A DNA stretch of 64,000 nucleotides from Tritrichomonas musculus (taxonomy: Eukaryota; Parabasalia; Tritrichomonadida; Tritrichomonadidae), in contig JAPFFF010000079.1 of the NCBI GenBank assembly GCA_039105265.1, forward strand, positions 124,001-188,000, in the 5' to 3' direction. Positions 1 through 9,597 of the stretch are shown here, piece after piece. The notes under the pieces were generated by a model, which made no database searches, was not told the DNA's origin, and worked only from the letters and a program-made list of their open reading frames with translations. The stretch's first letter is position 1. Each line of letters begins with the position of its first letter. The position numbers and the translations under genes were made by a program.

Positions 1-1620
1 ATTTATTTCAAATATTGAATGATTTATTTATTACATGCGAAAATAAAAAAACAAAGTTATTTATTAAATAATAAATAACTTTAACATTAATAAATTAATA
101 AATAGTAATAAATTGTATAAACGAAAATACATTTTTATTAAATGAATCATGCTTCCTGTTGTTTTTTGAAAAAATTATCAAAAAAAAAAAGGTGCAAAGA
201 CTTTTTGCGTTTTTTTGTAGTTAATATTTTTTGTATATATCTTAGTATATAATTATTATTTTGTAATTATTTTTTATTTTATTTATATTATACAGTTAAT
301 TATTTATTATTATATTAAATATGTTTAATAAAATGTGCTATTCAATGAATTAAAAGCAATTTTTCATAAGAGTGTTTTTTTAAATAAATCCATCATTTGA
401 TATGCTTTTGATTTGTTCAAAATAAAATAAATCATATATCTATATAAGAAGATATTATATAATATGTAGGATATTTGATTAGTTTCATATTACATATCTA
501 TAATGAGATAAAATTGGTTTTCATTCTATTTTTTGCATTTCTTAATATACAAATTGTTATTTAATAATGTAAATATTAATAGTAAAAGTTATATATATAT
601 TTAAATATTTTAAATTAATTTAATTTGAAAATGGCTCGAACAAAGACTCTATTTTTCTATTTTCATTTTATAATTTTATTAAAACAAGCATTTTTGAAAA
701 AAAGATATATTTTTTAAAAATATAGTTATTATACATATTATATAAAACATGTTCCTATATATATCAAATATTTTATAATTAAAATATTAAATAATAAACA
801 AGATATATTATTTGTAAAATATTGAATTGAATATATTTGGTTATTATAGATAACTTTTTAAAACGAAATAATTGGCTTTTTTATTGGTTTATATTTACTT
901 TGAACAAATAAATTAGTAAAAAGTGAATGCTTTTTCATATATTTATTTTATTTTCTGAAAAACCGTATTTTGGCTTAATATAAACTATAGAATTTGACTA
1001 TTCAAATTTCGCATTGAAAAATTCTATTAAACCTTTTTTTTATTTTATAATTCTATCAATTTTACACTAAATTAATTTATGATTATCTATATTCAAATAT
1101 TAAATATATTTATGATATAGCATTATATATAGTATGTTAAATGAAATTATAAATTATGTCATATTATAATAAAATAATATATTAAATTTATATATATATA
1201 ATGATTTTAATAATTGAATGATTATATGGAGTACCATTCAATGATCTTATCCTCTTTAAAAATCTATATTTATGCAAATAAACATATTTTACCATATAAA
1301 TAATATATATCAAAGATTAAAAATGAAAAATAATACAAAATAAAAATTTATATTATAAAAATTTCATATTTATATAAATTTTCAAAATTGTTAACAAAAA
1401 AAATTTATCGTAAAATTTATTCTATTCAAAAAATTCAATTATTATTTAAAAAATAAAATAAATATATACCATCCATTATCGAATAATATCTAATAAACAT
1501 ATAATAAATAATATTTAGAATAATATTAAAAATATTGTTATGCATATAAAATAGATTTCTAAAAAAAATCCTACTCCTCCCACCTCTAAAAAAAATTTTT
1601 TTCAGTTAAAATTGTTAAAG
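1..1620. other. AT-rich spacer without genes
   Basis: Low-complexity AT DNA made of short A and T runs and TATA-like strings. I see no protein-like reading frame, RNA gene or clear repeat array. A short C-rich patch lies near 1567-1590. Confidence 0.7.
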
Positions 1621-2354
1621 ATTATAGTAACCTTTTGATTTTGATGGTTTATCATTTTTTGGTCTCTCGGATTTCCGAGGTACCTATTTTATGAGTCGGA
1701 TCGTTTACATTCGATGCCATAGCTGGATCGTTTACGAACAAATCGATATGAAAGCAAAAATAACATTCATTTACTCTTCATCGTCAGCGAATTCACTTCA
1801 ATTCGATCATGGTCATATTCGATGTACGATCTATCAATCAATCACTAACATATATAGAATCATGTGTGTTTTCATCTGTTTATACATTGAACTTCAATGA
1901 ATTACCACTCTTGTAAGCTTTTAAAGGTTCACTAGCTCCACTAAACATTGGTAGATACCTATAAATCTGACGTTTACTCTCACTGAAGAAGTAGATTCGT
2001 TTATGGAATGTATGATGATTGTGAGATACTATTCGTTTAATATCAGTTGGCATGACCAACTCAGTGACATCATTACAGTCGAAGTCATCAGCGTGAATGT
2101 AGTAGTTAGTAGTCATTTGTAGTTAACTAAAAAAGTTAGTTTGATATGACTTAGATTTCGCCCCTTAACTTTTGAAGTGATTCTGATCGATTTCGATTGA
2201 TCATAGATGGTTCATATCATGTTATCGATAATTTTTCATAAGAGATGATTCGTTAGTGATATTGTTTACAAACAACTCGATAAAGAGTTCGTTTTCATTC
2301 GTTAATGAATATTTCGTTACAAAAACCATTATTTCTATAGCGTGACAAAATCAT
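1621..2354. other. Less AT-rich unassigned block, probably old repeat debris
   Basis: Base composition changes near 1620: GATC and TCGA words become common and A/T runs become rare compared with the DNA to the left. An 11-base word (GGATCGTTTAC) occurs twice about 28 bases apart near 1697 and 1725. A minus-strand frame at 1880-2116 gives a 78-residue protein-like sequence with normal residue mix (N-terminal HADDFDCND, then KRIYFFSESKRQIYRYLP). I recognise no family. Its position beside two element remnants suggests it is a piece of a decayed mobile element, but this is inference. Confidence 0.35.
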
Positions 2355-2658
2355 AGTAGAAATACTAAGGGGGAGATGGCTAATAATATGATCTTTCTCT
2401 TATTTTTCGTATATAATTGTCGTCATTGGATTAACTTTATAGACATTGTTAACGATCTTATCAAACTATCGTTCTCATATGTTTAACTCTAATGTTTCCG
2501 ATTTGTTTATATCATATGAGTGATACTTGATGTACTGGCGATGCGTTTCGTATTTGTTTTGAACTACTAAACGTTGTTCGGACCTGTTGAAACCATATAT
2601 AGTATCGTAATTATTGTAGCGAATATTATTAGCCATCGTGCCTCTTAGTATTTCTACT
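2355..2658. mobile_element. 304-bp terminal-inverted-repeat (MITE-like) element
   Basis: Two arms of 35 and 36 bases, at 2355-2389 and 2623-2658, are near-perfect reverse complements. Both carry AGTAGAAATACTAAG at the outer end and GATGGCTAATAATAT at the inner end, and differ only in a 5- to 6-base patch between them. The 233-base interior has no coding frame. The right arm directly abuts the point where mariner similarity stops, so this element may have inserted into or truncated the transposase copy. No convincing target-site duplication is visible. It could instead be the inverted end of a larger decayed element. Confidence 0.5.
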
Positions 2659-2659
2659 G

Positions 2660-3557
2660 AACATATCTTTGTTTTTGTTTTTTTGCCTTCAAATACAATT
2701 TTGAATTAGTGAGTGGTTTTAAAACATATTCAATGAAGTATGCTGAATTCATTTTATTTCCTTGATCAAGAGCATCAAGTACTTGAATACCAGATTTGGA
2801 CAAAAATATAAACTCTTACTTATTCGATTTAGTGGTTTATCTCCAGGTTTCAACCATTGAGTGCGAGGAGTGTATTCATATATGAACCATGACTCATCTA
2901 GGGTGAAAAAAAATTGAAAAGAATTTTTTTTTGGCAATCAATATTTCATTCGAAAGTTGCTTTGAATAATCAACTCTTTTTGGCCTGAGATTTTCTGTAA
3001 TAGAGCGTGGGATCCAACGAAGATGAACGCATTTATAAAGCAGAACTTCAGTTAAATAACGATAAACTGTAGTAGAAGGTATATTTAGGTGTGAGGATAT
3101 AACCCTTTCCGAAGCATTAGGAAACCAATCGATGTGTTCAAAAATTTTCAATGAAAGTCTATAGTCAATTCTTTCAAAGGTCAATTTATCCCTTTCATCC
3201 AAAACATCACTGAAAGAGAAAACACGAATTTTCTTCGTCACTGTTGAGTAGGCAGGAGCTTTGTCTCGGAAGAGTTCAACAAGTTTTTTGTTTATTTGAA
3301 CTGTAGTGTAACCTTCATAATGGAGAATTATTACCAAATCCACGTATGTCATTAAAAAAATGAAGTTAAAAATTTTCGTGCAAAATAAAAAACGATTTTT
3401 TTCACTCAAAAAAATCAAATTTTAAAACAACAAAAGAAAATTTAACAAAACTATATATGTCTGAGTTTATATATTCTTGTATATTTTATAATGATATATA
3501 AATCGTTAATATAATATGATACTATAATGATATGCTAGGGTGTATATGGAACACCCT
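2660..3557 (-). mobile_element. Decayed mariner (Tc1/mariner) transposase remnant
   Basis: On the minus strand an ATG at 3352 opens a mariner-type N-terminal region: a first helix-turn-helix ending in DKAPAYSTVTKKI, a second helix-turn-helix (SSHLNIPSTTVYRYL) and the linker LRWIPRSITENLRPKRVDY. A frameshift in an A-rich run near 2930 leads to the first catalytic Asp in TLDESWF, followed by TQWLKPGDKP. A second frameshift near 2810 leads to NKMNSAYFIEYVLKPL, which matches the mariner core before the second Asp. Similarity stops near 2665 beside an inverted-repeat element, so the second and third catalytic residues are missing. A TA-flanked stretch reading TAGGGTGTTCCATATA on the minus strand at about 3542-3559 could be the outer terminal repeat; no partner was found. 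Clearly inactive. Confidence 0.75.
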
Positions 3558-3559
3558 AT

Positions 3560-4500
3560 AAAGAATGAAACACAATCAATCAGTCGGAATCAATGACTAT
3601 GGTATCATTAAGTATATAGATCTAAAGATTTTGATTCATAAACTGGATACCAATGATGATATCATTAAAGAATGGCGTGAAGCTGTCGTCTATATCACTG
3701 AAATTAATCTTTAACAATGTTCACTCAGATATATCCATAATTGGTTGATGATTTTGTCGGCATCATAATCAATAGAACTTTTATGACTTTCTACTTTGGA
3801 ATCACAGCGTCAAAGTCTTTAATGACGAATTCATGGCTATGGAACCTCAACACTTAAGTATTCTTCATGCACCTAAGCATCAACGACACAAATTGATATA
3901 ATACGATACCGATAACTACAAACGACTTGTAAAGTAGAAAGCAGATGATGAGTTCTTATGTATACCAAAAGAATTCAATGGCAACGTCAACAGAGAACAG
4001 AATAGATTCAGATTCGATAAGGAACTCCATAAACTAGATGAATCAGTAATGATTGCCATCAAGGAGCTCATTAATGATATCCAAGAGTTTTGAAAAACCC
4101 AAGTCTAGAATTACCTCGACTAATTCGATATCTGTACTGCAGAAGAATGCATAGAAGAGAACATCAATAACCTCAAATCCTTCAAGAAATGGGAAGAACT
4201 AGGTAATGAGGAACAAAGAATTGTTGATAACATCAATGAGTAGCTAGAACTTTATCCACATCGATGGAAGATCAACTTCGAAAAGCTCAAAAACAAGGGA
4301 CATAAACAGTTATTCCTTCGATTGAAAGAGTTCTTCAAAGAACAGATGGAAAACACACACCTCATCAATACTTACAAGGTCCAGTTCAAAGTGAATTGTG
4401 AATGGAAATCCATGCCACTAACAAAAATCGTGATGGAGGTTTCTTTGCATCTGACGCTTTAAACAAAGCAGATGAAAACTTTTCTCCGAAACAATAAAAA
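3560..4500 (+). pseudogene. Heavily decayed coding stretch, probable mobile-element fossil
   Basis: The DNA is markedly less AT-rich than its surroundings and several frames on the + strand give stretches of normal, charged, protein-like sequence rich in Lys, Glu and Asn. It appears to be one formerly long gene that is broken many times. I cannot name its family with confidence. A gene from a Maverick/Polinton-type element is one guess, because such elements are abundant in trichomonads and because a mariner remnant and an inverted-repeat element lie beside it. The number of breaks suggests an old insertion. Confidence 0.4.
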
Positions 4501-5444
4501 TTTGGTGTAATATCCACACTTTCATTTTTTTAGAGCATGGTTTCTTATTGAAAAATGAGAGAGTCCTTATATCAACAGAGCTGTTTATGGTGACTACTGG
4601 TACATCTGGCTTTTTAAGTATTACAATTTGAATCGGCCCTTTTAGGTATACTTAAAATACCACACCCTGATGGATATAATAACAACTATCTTTAGATTTA
4701 ACTTCGTTATCATAAATGATATAGTTGAGTGGTAAACATCTTAAGAACATTTAAAATTCAGATATTGTCCAATTGATTTTTCCATTATCTGGTTGAAAAT
4801 AAGATAAGAAATGATTTGGAATACAGTAAGTGTATTGAATCGTCATTGGACAATATAAAAATGATATTATAAACTAATTAGTAAAATTATTAAAAACGAT
4901 ATATTCCAATTATAAACGGCTTTAAAAGATTTTTAGGATGCTTTGGAAAAGATTTTCAAATGTATTTTTTGATTGTTGTGTAATAATATTATTGATTCGA
5001 TATTAGTTTTTAAAATCTGTTTTTGATTATTATATTAAAGTTTGCTGAATTCTTCCGATTTGGTTTAAATACATTTGTTTTCTTCACATTAGGTTACGAT
5101 GCTGTTTTAATCTCTTGTTTTAGCTGTTATGCTCCTTGATTTTTTTTGTTTGGCTCTGATTCTGCTGGATTCTCCAGTTATACTATATACGTAATGGCAA
5201 TGTCGGCTGTGGAGCCTATTGTTTTTTTGTTACATTCCATATGCTTTATTTATTCTGATATTGATTTTTTATGATTAACGGTTTCTTATCAATGATTGTT
5301 TACATATGATTGAGAACTTGAATGGTTTACATATTCACTCAATTTATAAATGGAAAATTTTTTAAAATTTCTAAATATTATACAATTTATTCAATAAGTT
5401 TTCACAAATCTATATAATTTAACGAGAATAAAAACTTATACCAA
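4501..5444. other. Spacer with a 12-bp inverted repeat
   Basis: No gene is visible. ATATTGTCCAAT at 4762-4773 is exactly complementary to ATTGGACAATAT at 4845-4856, and the 71-base loop contains a smaller hairpin (AATACA/TGTATT). The last 150 bases before the next gene are ordinary AT-rich leader sequence. Confidence 0.5.
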
Positions 5445-7493
5445 ATGAATAAAGCAAACTTTTTTTCTCAATATGAAATCGATATAAGAAAATTCAATAA
5501 AGGCAAAAGAATTAAAAAGGGTGGCTGTGGAGTAGTTTATTCTGCTCAAGATAAAGAAACAGGGAAATTATATGCAGCAAAGGTTATAGATTGTTGCGAT
5601 TCTGAGCAACAATGCAAGGATTCTATTATCCGTGAAATTGAAATTCTATCATACGTCAATCATCCAACAATTATTAAGTTTCATGGATTTTCATTAAAAG
5701 ATTTTTTTGATGAAAACAATGTTACAATACTGATGAATCTCGCTACAAATGGATCACTAGCTGATCTCCTCTCAAAATTAAGAAATAATTATACCATCAG
5801 AAATTTCACAAATACAACTCGTCAAATCATTCTTGTTGGCGTCGCTAGAGGTATGGAATATCTACATGATCGTAATATAATTCATCGTGATCTTAAAACA
5901 GCTAACATATTACTAGATGATAATTTTCATCCAATTATTACCGATTTTGGAATGTCAAAAGTTTTCGAGTTCGGTCATTCGATGAACCAATCTCAGTTTA
6001 CTGGAACTTTAAATTATATGGCTCCAGAAGTTATACAAGGTCCATCTTTTGACAGAAAAGCTGATGTTTATTCATTTGGAATTATTATGTATGAAATTAT
6101 TACTTATTTAAACCCTTATCCAGAGCTTCTAAATGATCAAATTTCTAAATTTGAATTTACTAGGAAAGTTACAGAAGAAAATTATCGTCCAACATTTAAT
6201 ACCCCGATCAAAAAACCTCTTCAAAATTTAATTGAACAATGCTGGTCCCGAAATCCCAAAGATCGGCCAACATTCAAAGAAATATTCCAAAAATTAACAA
6301 ACGATGAAAACAATGATTATTGCGTTGATGATGTTAATATTGATGAATTAAAAAACTATATTGATAGTATTACACAAGTAAATGACCGAATTGAAGAATT
6401 ATTAAAAACAATTAAAACAATTGAAAAAGAAAAATGCGAATATAAATCCGAGAACAATAAATTGAAAAATGATCTTGAGCAACTAGCTTCCAATAATGAA
6501 CAACTAAATAATGAAAACAAAAGACAGTTATTAGAAATTGATAAAATGTTAAAAGAAAAAAATGAAATGATATCATGCGATCAACAATTAAAAAATGAAA
6601 ATAAAATGCTTACAGACATAAGAGACCAATTAAAAGTAGAAAACAAACAATTATCAAAAGAAGTAAACATATTATTAACATCAAAAAACAAACAAATAGA
6701 AACACAAAATACAAAATTAGAATCAGAATTTGAACGTCTTAATAATAAAATTAAATTGTTAACTTCTGACAATCACAAATTAAAAAGTGATTTAAAAAAT
6801 ATGATGTTAGACATTGAACAATTGAACAAAGAAAAAGCAGTTTTAGTATCTACAAATGAAAATCTTATAAAAGAAAAGAAACAACTCCATGATTTTAAAA
6901 CAAAAGCACTCTTCAGTAAAAAAAAATCAAAAGATGAAGCAAATCAACTAACTTTAAATAACAGACAATTAAAAAATAAAAACAATGAATTAAAATCTGA
7001 AATTGATCAATTGAGGGAGCAATTAAATAATTTTGAATCCCAAAACCAGCTACTTACAACCCAAGTTAAAAATTTGACAATTCAACTAGAAGAATGTCAA
7101 AAATCTCTTTTGTTATTGAAAACTAATACTAATAATACCAATAAAGATATCGGTGACGATACCCAAAAAGAAGAGATCAAAATAAATAAAGAAAAGCAAT
7201 CAAAATCAATCCATAAAGAAGAAAATGTAGTTCAAATAAAAGAAACTGATGTTTTTGAAGATGAAATTAAAATGCAAGATGATATTCAGAACAAGGTAAA
7301 AAATGAAACAAACAAACTTAAAAAAGAAAAAGATTATAATTTGTCATTTCAAAATTCTTTAAAATGCTTTGATGTTCAAAATATGGAACTTATTGAAGAT
7401 TTTTCATTTTATCCATCTTCTGAACAAATTGGATCTTTTTATGTTCCTCCACCTTTACTTCCAATAACAATTCATCCTCCTAAATATAGTTGA
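5445..7493 (+). CDS. TKL-type protein kinase with C-terminal coiled coil
   Basis: Predicted Ser/Thr protein kinase of 682 residues. The kinase domain spans about residues 16-288: a Gly-rich loop with KKGGCGVV, the ATP-anchoring Lys46 in AAKV, catalytic HRDLKTAN with Asp149, DFG at 167-169 and APE at 193-195, so it should be active. A short acidic segment with VNIDELKNYID follows, a motif shared with the LRR kinase at 29339-32173. Residues about 315-570 form a long Lys/Glu/Asn/Leu-rich coiled coil, probably for dimerisation or scaffolding. The tail (from about 570) is charged and ends in a Pro-rich patch. There is no signal peptide or membrane segment, so it is probably cytosolic. The substrate is unknown. 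The start is the first ATG after an AT-rich leader. Confidence 0.88.
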   Translation: MNKANFFSQYEIDIRKFNKGKRIKKGGCGVVYSAQDKETGKLYAAKVIDCCDSEQQCKDSIIREIEILSYVNHPTIIKFHGFSLKDFFDENNVTILMNLATNGSLADLLSKLRNNYTIRNFTNTTRQIILVGVARGMEYLHDRNIIHRDLKTANILLDDNFHPIITDFGMSKVFEFGHSMNQSQFTGTLNYMAPEVIQGPSFDRKADVYSFGIIMYEIITYLNPYPELLNDQISKFEFTRKVTEENYRPTFNTPIKKPLQNLIEQCWSRNPKDRPTFKEIFQKLTNDENNDYCVDDVNIDELKNYIDSITQVNDRIEELLKTIKTIEKEKCEYKSENNKLKNDLEQLASNNEQLNNENKRQLLEIDKMLKEKNEMISCDQQLKNENKMLTDIRDQLKVENKQLSKEVNILLTSKNKQIETQNTKLESEFERLNNKIKLLTSDNHKLKSDLKNMMLDIEQLNKEKAVLVSTNENLIKEKKQLHDFKTKALFSKKKSKDEANQLTLNNRQLKNKNNELKSEIDQLREQLNNFESQNQLLTTQVKNLTIQLEECQKSLLLLKTNTNNTNKDIGDDTQKEEIKINKEKQSKSIHKEENVVQIKETDVFEDEIKMQDDIQNKVKNETNKLKKEKDYNLSFQNSLKCFDVQNMELIEDFSFYPSSEQIGSFYVPPPLLPITIHPPKYS

Positions 7494-7701
7494 TTTAAAT
7501 GCGTTTAATTTCGGAATATATTTATATATATAAAAATTTTTGCATAGATTTTGTATGATTCGATAGACTTTTAACAATAACCATGAAATAAAACTTTTAT
7601 ATAAGTTTTAATTTTCTATTTTTCATTTTTTTCTATTAAAATATTTAATGATTATCTTACCCTCAATGCAAATTATAATATTTTTTGCAACACTTTAGAC
7701 A

Positions 7702-7884
7702 ATGTATATGGACATATATTATAATATTAAACGAAAAATTCTCATGAGTATTTCAATGATTACTATTTCTATTCTTTTTTTTTTATCATTAAGTGCTTGG
7801 ATACAAAAATCAAAACTTCAATTCTTTTCGAAGACAAATAAAAAAGATTTATTGAGTTCTAATCATTCATCTGATCAAGCGTGA
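7702..7884 (+). CDS. Possible small single-pass membrane protein
   Basis: An ATG opens 60 codons encoding a hydrophobic stretch of about 18 residues (ISMITISILFFLSLSAW) between a short N-terminal segment and a polar Lys/Ser tail. This could be a tail-less membrane peptide, but hydrophobic frames arise easily in T-rich DNA and no family is recognised. Confidence 0.22.
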   Translation: MYMDIYYNIKRKILMSISMITISILFFLSLSAWIQKSKLQFFSKTNKKDLLSSNHSSDQA

Positions 7885-7968
7885 TTTGTTTTTGATATAA
7901 CAAATTGAAATTCTTCTGAAAAACCTCAAAATTTTAATAATTGAATTCAAATAAAATTTTATATAAAA

Positions 7969-7974
7969 TCATTT
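7969..7974 (+). promoter_or_regulatory. Initiator-like TCATTT
   Basis: Matches the trichomonad initiator pattern TCAY(T/A); its A lies 14 bases before the ATG at 7985, within the usual 20-base range. Confidence 0.4.
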
Positions 7975-7984
7975 TTATCTTTTA

Positions 7985-9436
7985 ATGAAGATCACTCTGT
8001 CATCAGCTGGCTTAAAAAATATTGTACCTGGATCATGTGAAAAAGACTTTTGTTTTATATTTGGAAAACATGAGTTGAAAATGAAAAATGTTTTTGCTGA
8101 ATTTATGTCACCTATGGTTTCACATTTACACCAATCAGATCCAACCATTGACTCAATTAAACTTTATGATTGCATTTCAGATATTCAATCAAAACTTAAA
8201 AGACATTGCGTTAATTCAAATTTACGTTCACTTTTACTTTTAAAGCCAAAATCACTCTTTTCCAAAGATATAGTTTCAGTTTTCCAACAACTTTCGGCCG
8301 GGTGGGAAATTGAAATCAATGAAAGACAAATCCCAAAAATGAAATTACTATCTATTTTACTTGGAAATGAAGAATTATATAAAATAATCAATGAATCATG
8401 CCAAAATGATATCAACGAGTCGAATTTTGATGAATATTTACAATGCTTTCCATATTTACTATCTCTCTCAAATGAGCAACCAAATTCTTTATCCACATTT
8501 ATGCAATACACGAATATAATTGAATTCATATCAAAAAATTTTTATTCAATTGATCATAATAAATTATTAAATCTTCCAAAATCAATTATTTATTCAATCA
8601 TTTCAAATAAAAATCTGCAACTCGAAAATGAAGACTCATTAATTGATTTTATTCATGACATTTTTTCAAATGATGATTCTAGCTATAATTGTGTTGAAGG
8701 AGTTGAAGATTTTGGGATTTTGGATTTCTTTGAACAAGTAGATCTTTCTGCTTTAAGTGAAAAAAAATTTCAAGAGTTTCTTGAAGATATAAATCCGTAT
8801 AAAATGAGTAGTTTGTTGTGGCAAAAAATCTGCCAATGCATAACGAAAAAACATGATCATTCACGAAATCAAAATACCGATTCAAAACTCGTTTTGGATT
8901 ACGATGGAAATATCAATCATTGCTTCAACGGTATTATTCATCATTTTACTGATGAATGCGGTGGGAATGTAGATGAAAACAGAATTATTAAAATTACCGC
9001 ATCATCAGCTATCGTTGGCTATTATCCCAAATTTGCTGCTGATTTAGAAGATAATAATCACTATTTTTCTTCGTTGAGCCGTGAGAACTCATGGCTATTA
9101 TATGATTTTAAAGAGAAAAAAATTAATCCGTCATATTATGCAATTCGCACTAGGCATGATTTTGGTAGGGGACAAGGCCATCCGAAATGTTGGGCTATTG
9201 AAGGATCTAACTCTGCTGATGATAACGATTGGACTCTATTAGATACAAGGAATGGAATTACTGAACTTGATGATGCTAATGCAATAGAAGTATTTGAAAT
9301 TCAAACAAAGCACAAAAATGATGAATTTAGGTATCTTAGGATTCGACAGATTACAGATAATTCACAGGGTTCATATAATTTAGCAATTTCAGCACTTGAA
9401 TTTTTCGGCTCTGTAAGTTTACAGCAAAAGAATTGA
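7985..9436 (+). CDS. BTB-like/discoidin (F5/8 type C)-like protein
   Basis: A 483-residue cytosolic protein of a layout common in trichomonads. Residues about 15-110 resemble a BTB-like domain (DFCFIFGKHELKMKN, then a hydrophobic core). Residues about 120-290 are helical with leucine-rich segments, as in a BACK-type region. Residues about 310-478 resemble a coagulation factor 5/8 type C (discoidin) beta-sandwich: HPKCWAIEGSNSADDNDW, then an aromatic-rich F-R-Y-L-R-I-R-Q strand and an A-L-E-F-F-G end. Discoidin-like domains bind ligands such as sugars, lipids or proteins; here the partner is unknown. There is no signal peptide, so it probably acts inside the cell, perhaps as an adaptor. An initiator-like TCATTT lies 14 bases before the ATG. 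The domain assignments come from motif recall. Confidence 0.72.
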   Translation: MKITLSSAGLKNIVPGSCEKDFCFIFGKHELKMKNVFAEFMSPMVSHLHQSDPTIDSIKLYDCISDIQSKLKRHCVNSNLRSLLLLKPKSLFSKDIVSVFQQLSAGWEIEINERQIPKMKLLSILLGNEELYKIINESCQNDINESNFDEYLQCFPYLLSLSNEQPNSLSTFMQYTNIIEFISKNFYSIDHNKLLNLPKSIIYSIISNKNLQLENEDSLIDFIHDIFSNDDSSYNCVEGVEDFGILDFFEQVDLSALSEKKFQEFLEDINPYKMSSLLWQKICQCITKKHDHSRNQNTDSKLVLDYDGNINHCFNGIIHHFTDECGGNVDENRIIKITASSAIVGYYPKFAADLEDNNHYFSSLSRENSWLLYDFKEKKINPSYYAIRTRHDFGRGQGHPKCWAIEGSNSADDNDWTLLDTRNGITELDDANAIEVFEIQTKHKNDEFRYLRIRQITDNSQGSYNLAISALEFFGSVSLQQKN

Positions 9437-9597
9437 GGCTTTTTTTTGATTCCTACGAATTTTTAAAAAATAATAATAAAAAAATTAATTAAAATTTATA
9501 TTTACACATTTCCCAGTATACTATATATTAAAAACATGTAACAAAATCAATAGATATTTTAATAAAACAACAATATTTAGCTCTGTAAAAATAAACC

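Larger units (their letters stand above)
7494..7984. other. Spacer with one possible small gene
   Basis: AT-rich DNA. Apart from a doubtful 60-codon frame at 7702-7884 and an initiator-like site at 7969, nothing is recognisable. Confidence 0.5.

Noticed and set aside
1691-1900. A 69-codon + strand frame
   Set aside because: No recognisable protein features, overlaps a minus-strand frame, and lies in probable repeat debris.
3560-4500. Firm assignment to a Maverick/Polinton element
   Set aside because: The stretch is decayed and no diagnostic polymerase, integrase or capsid motif could be read, so only a low-confidence guess was recorded.
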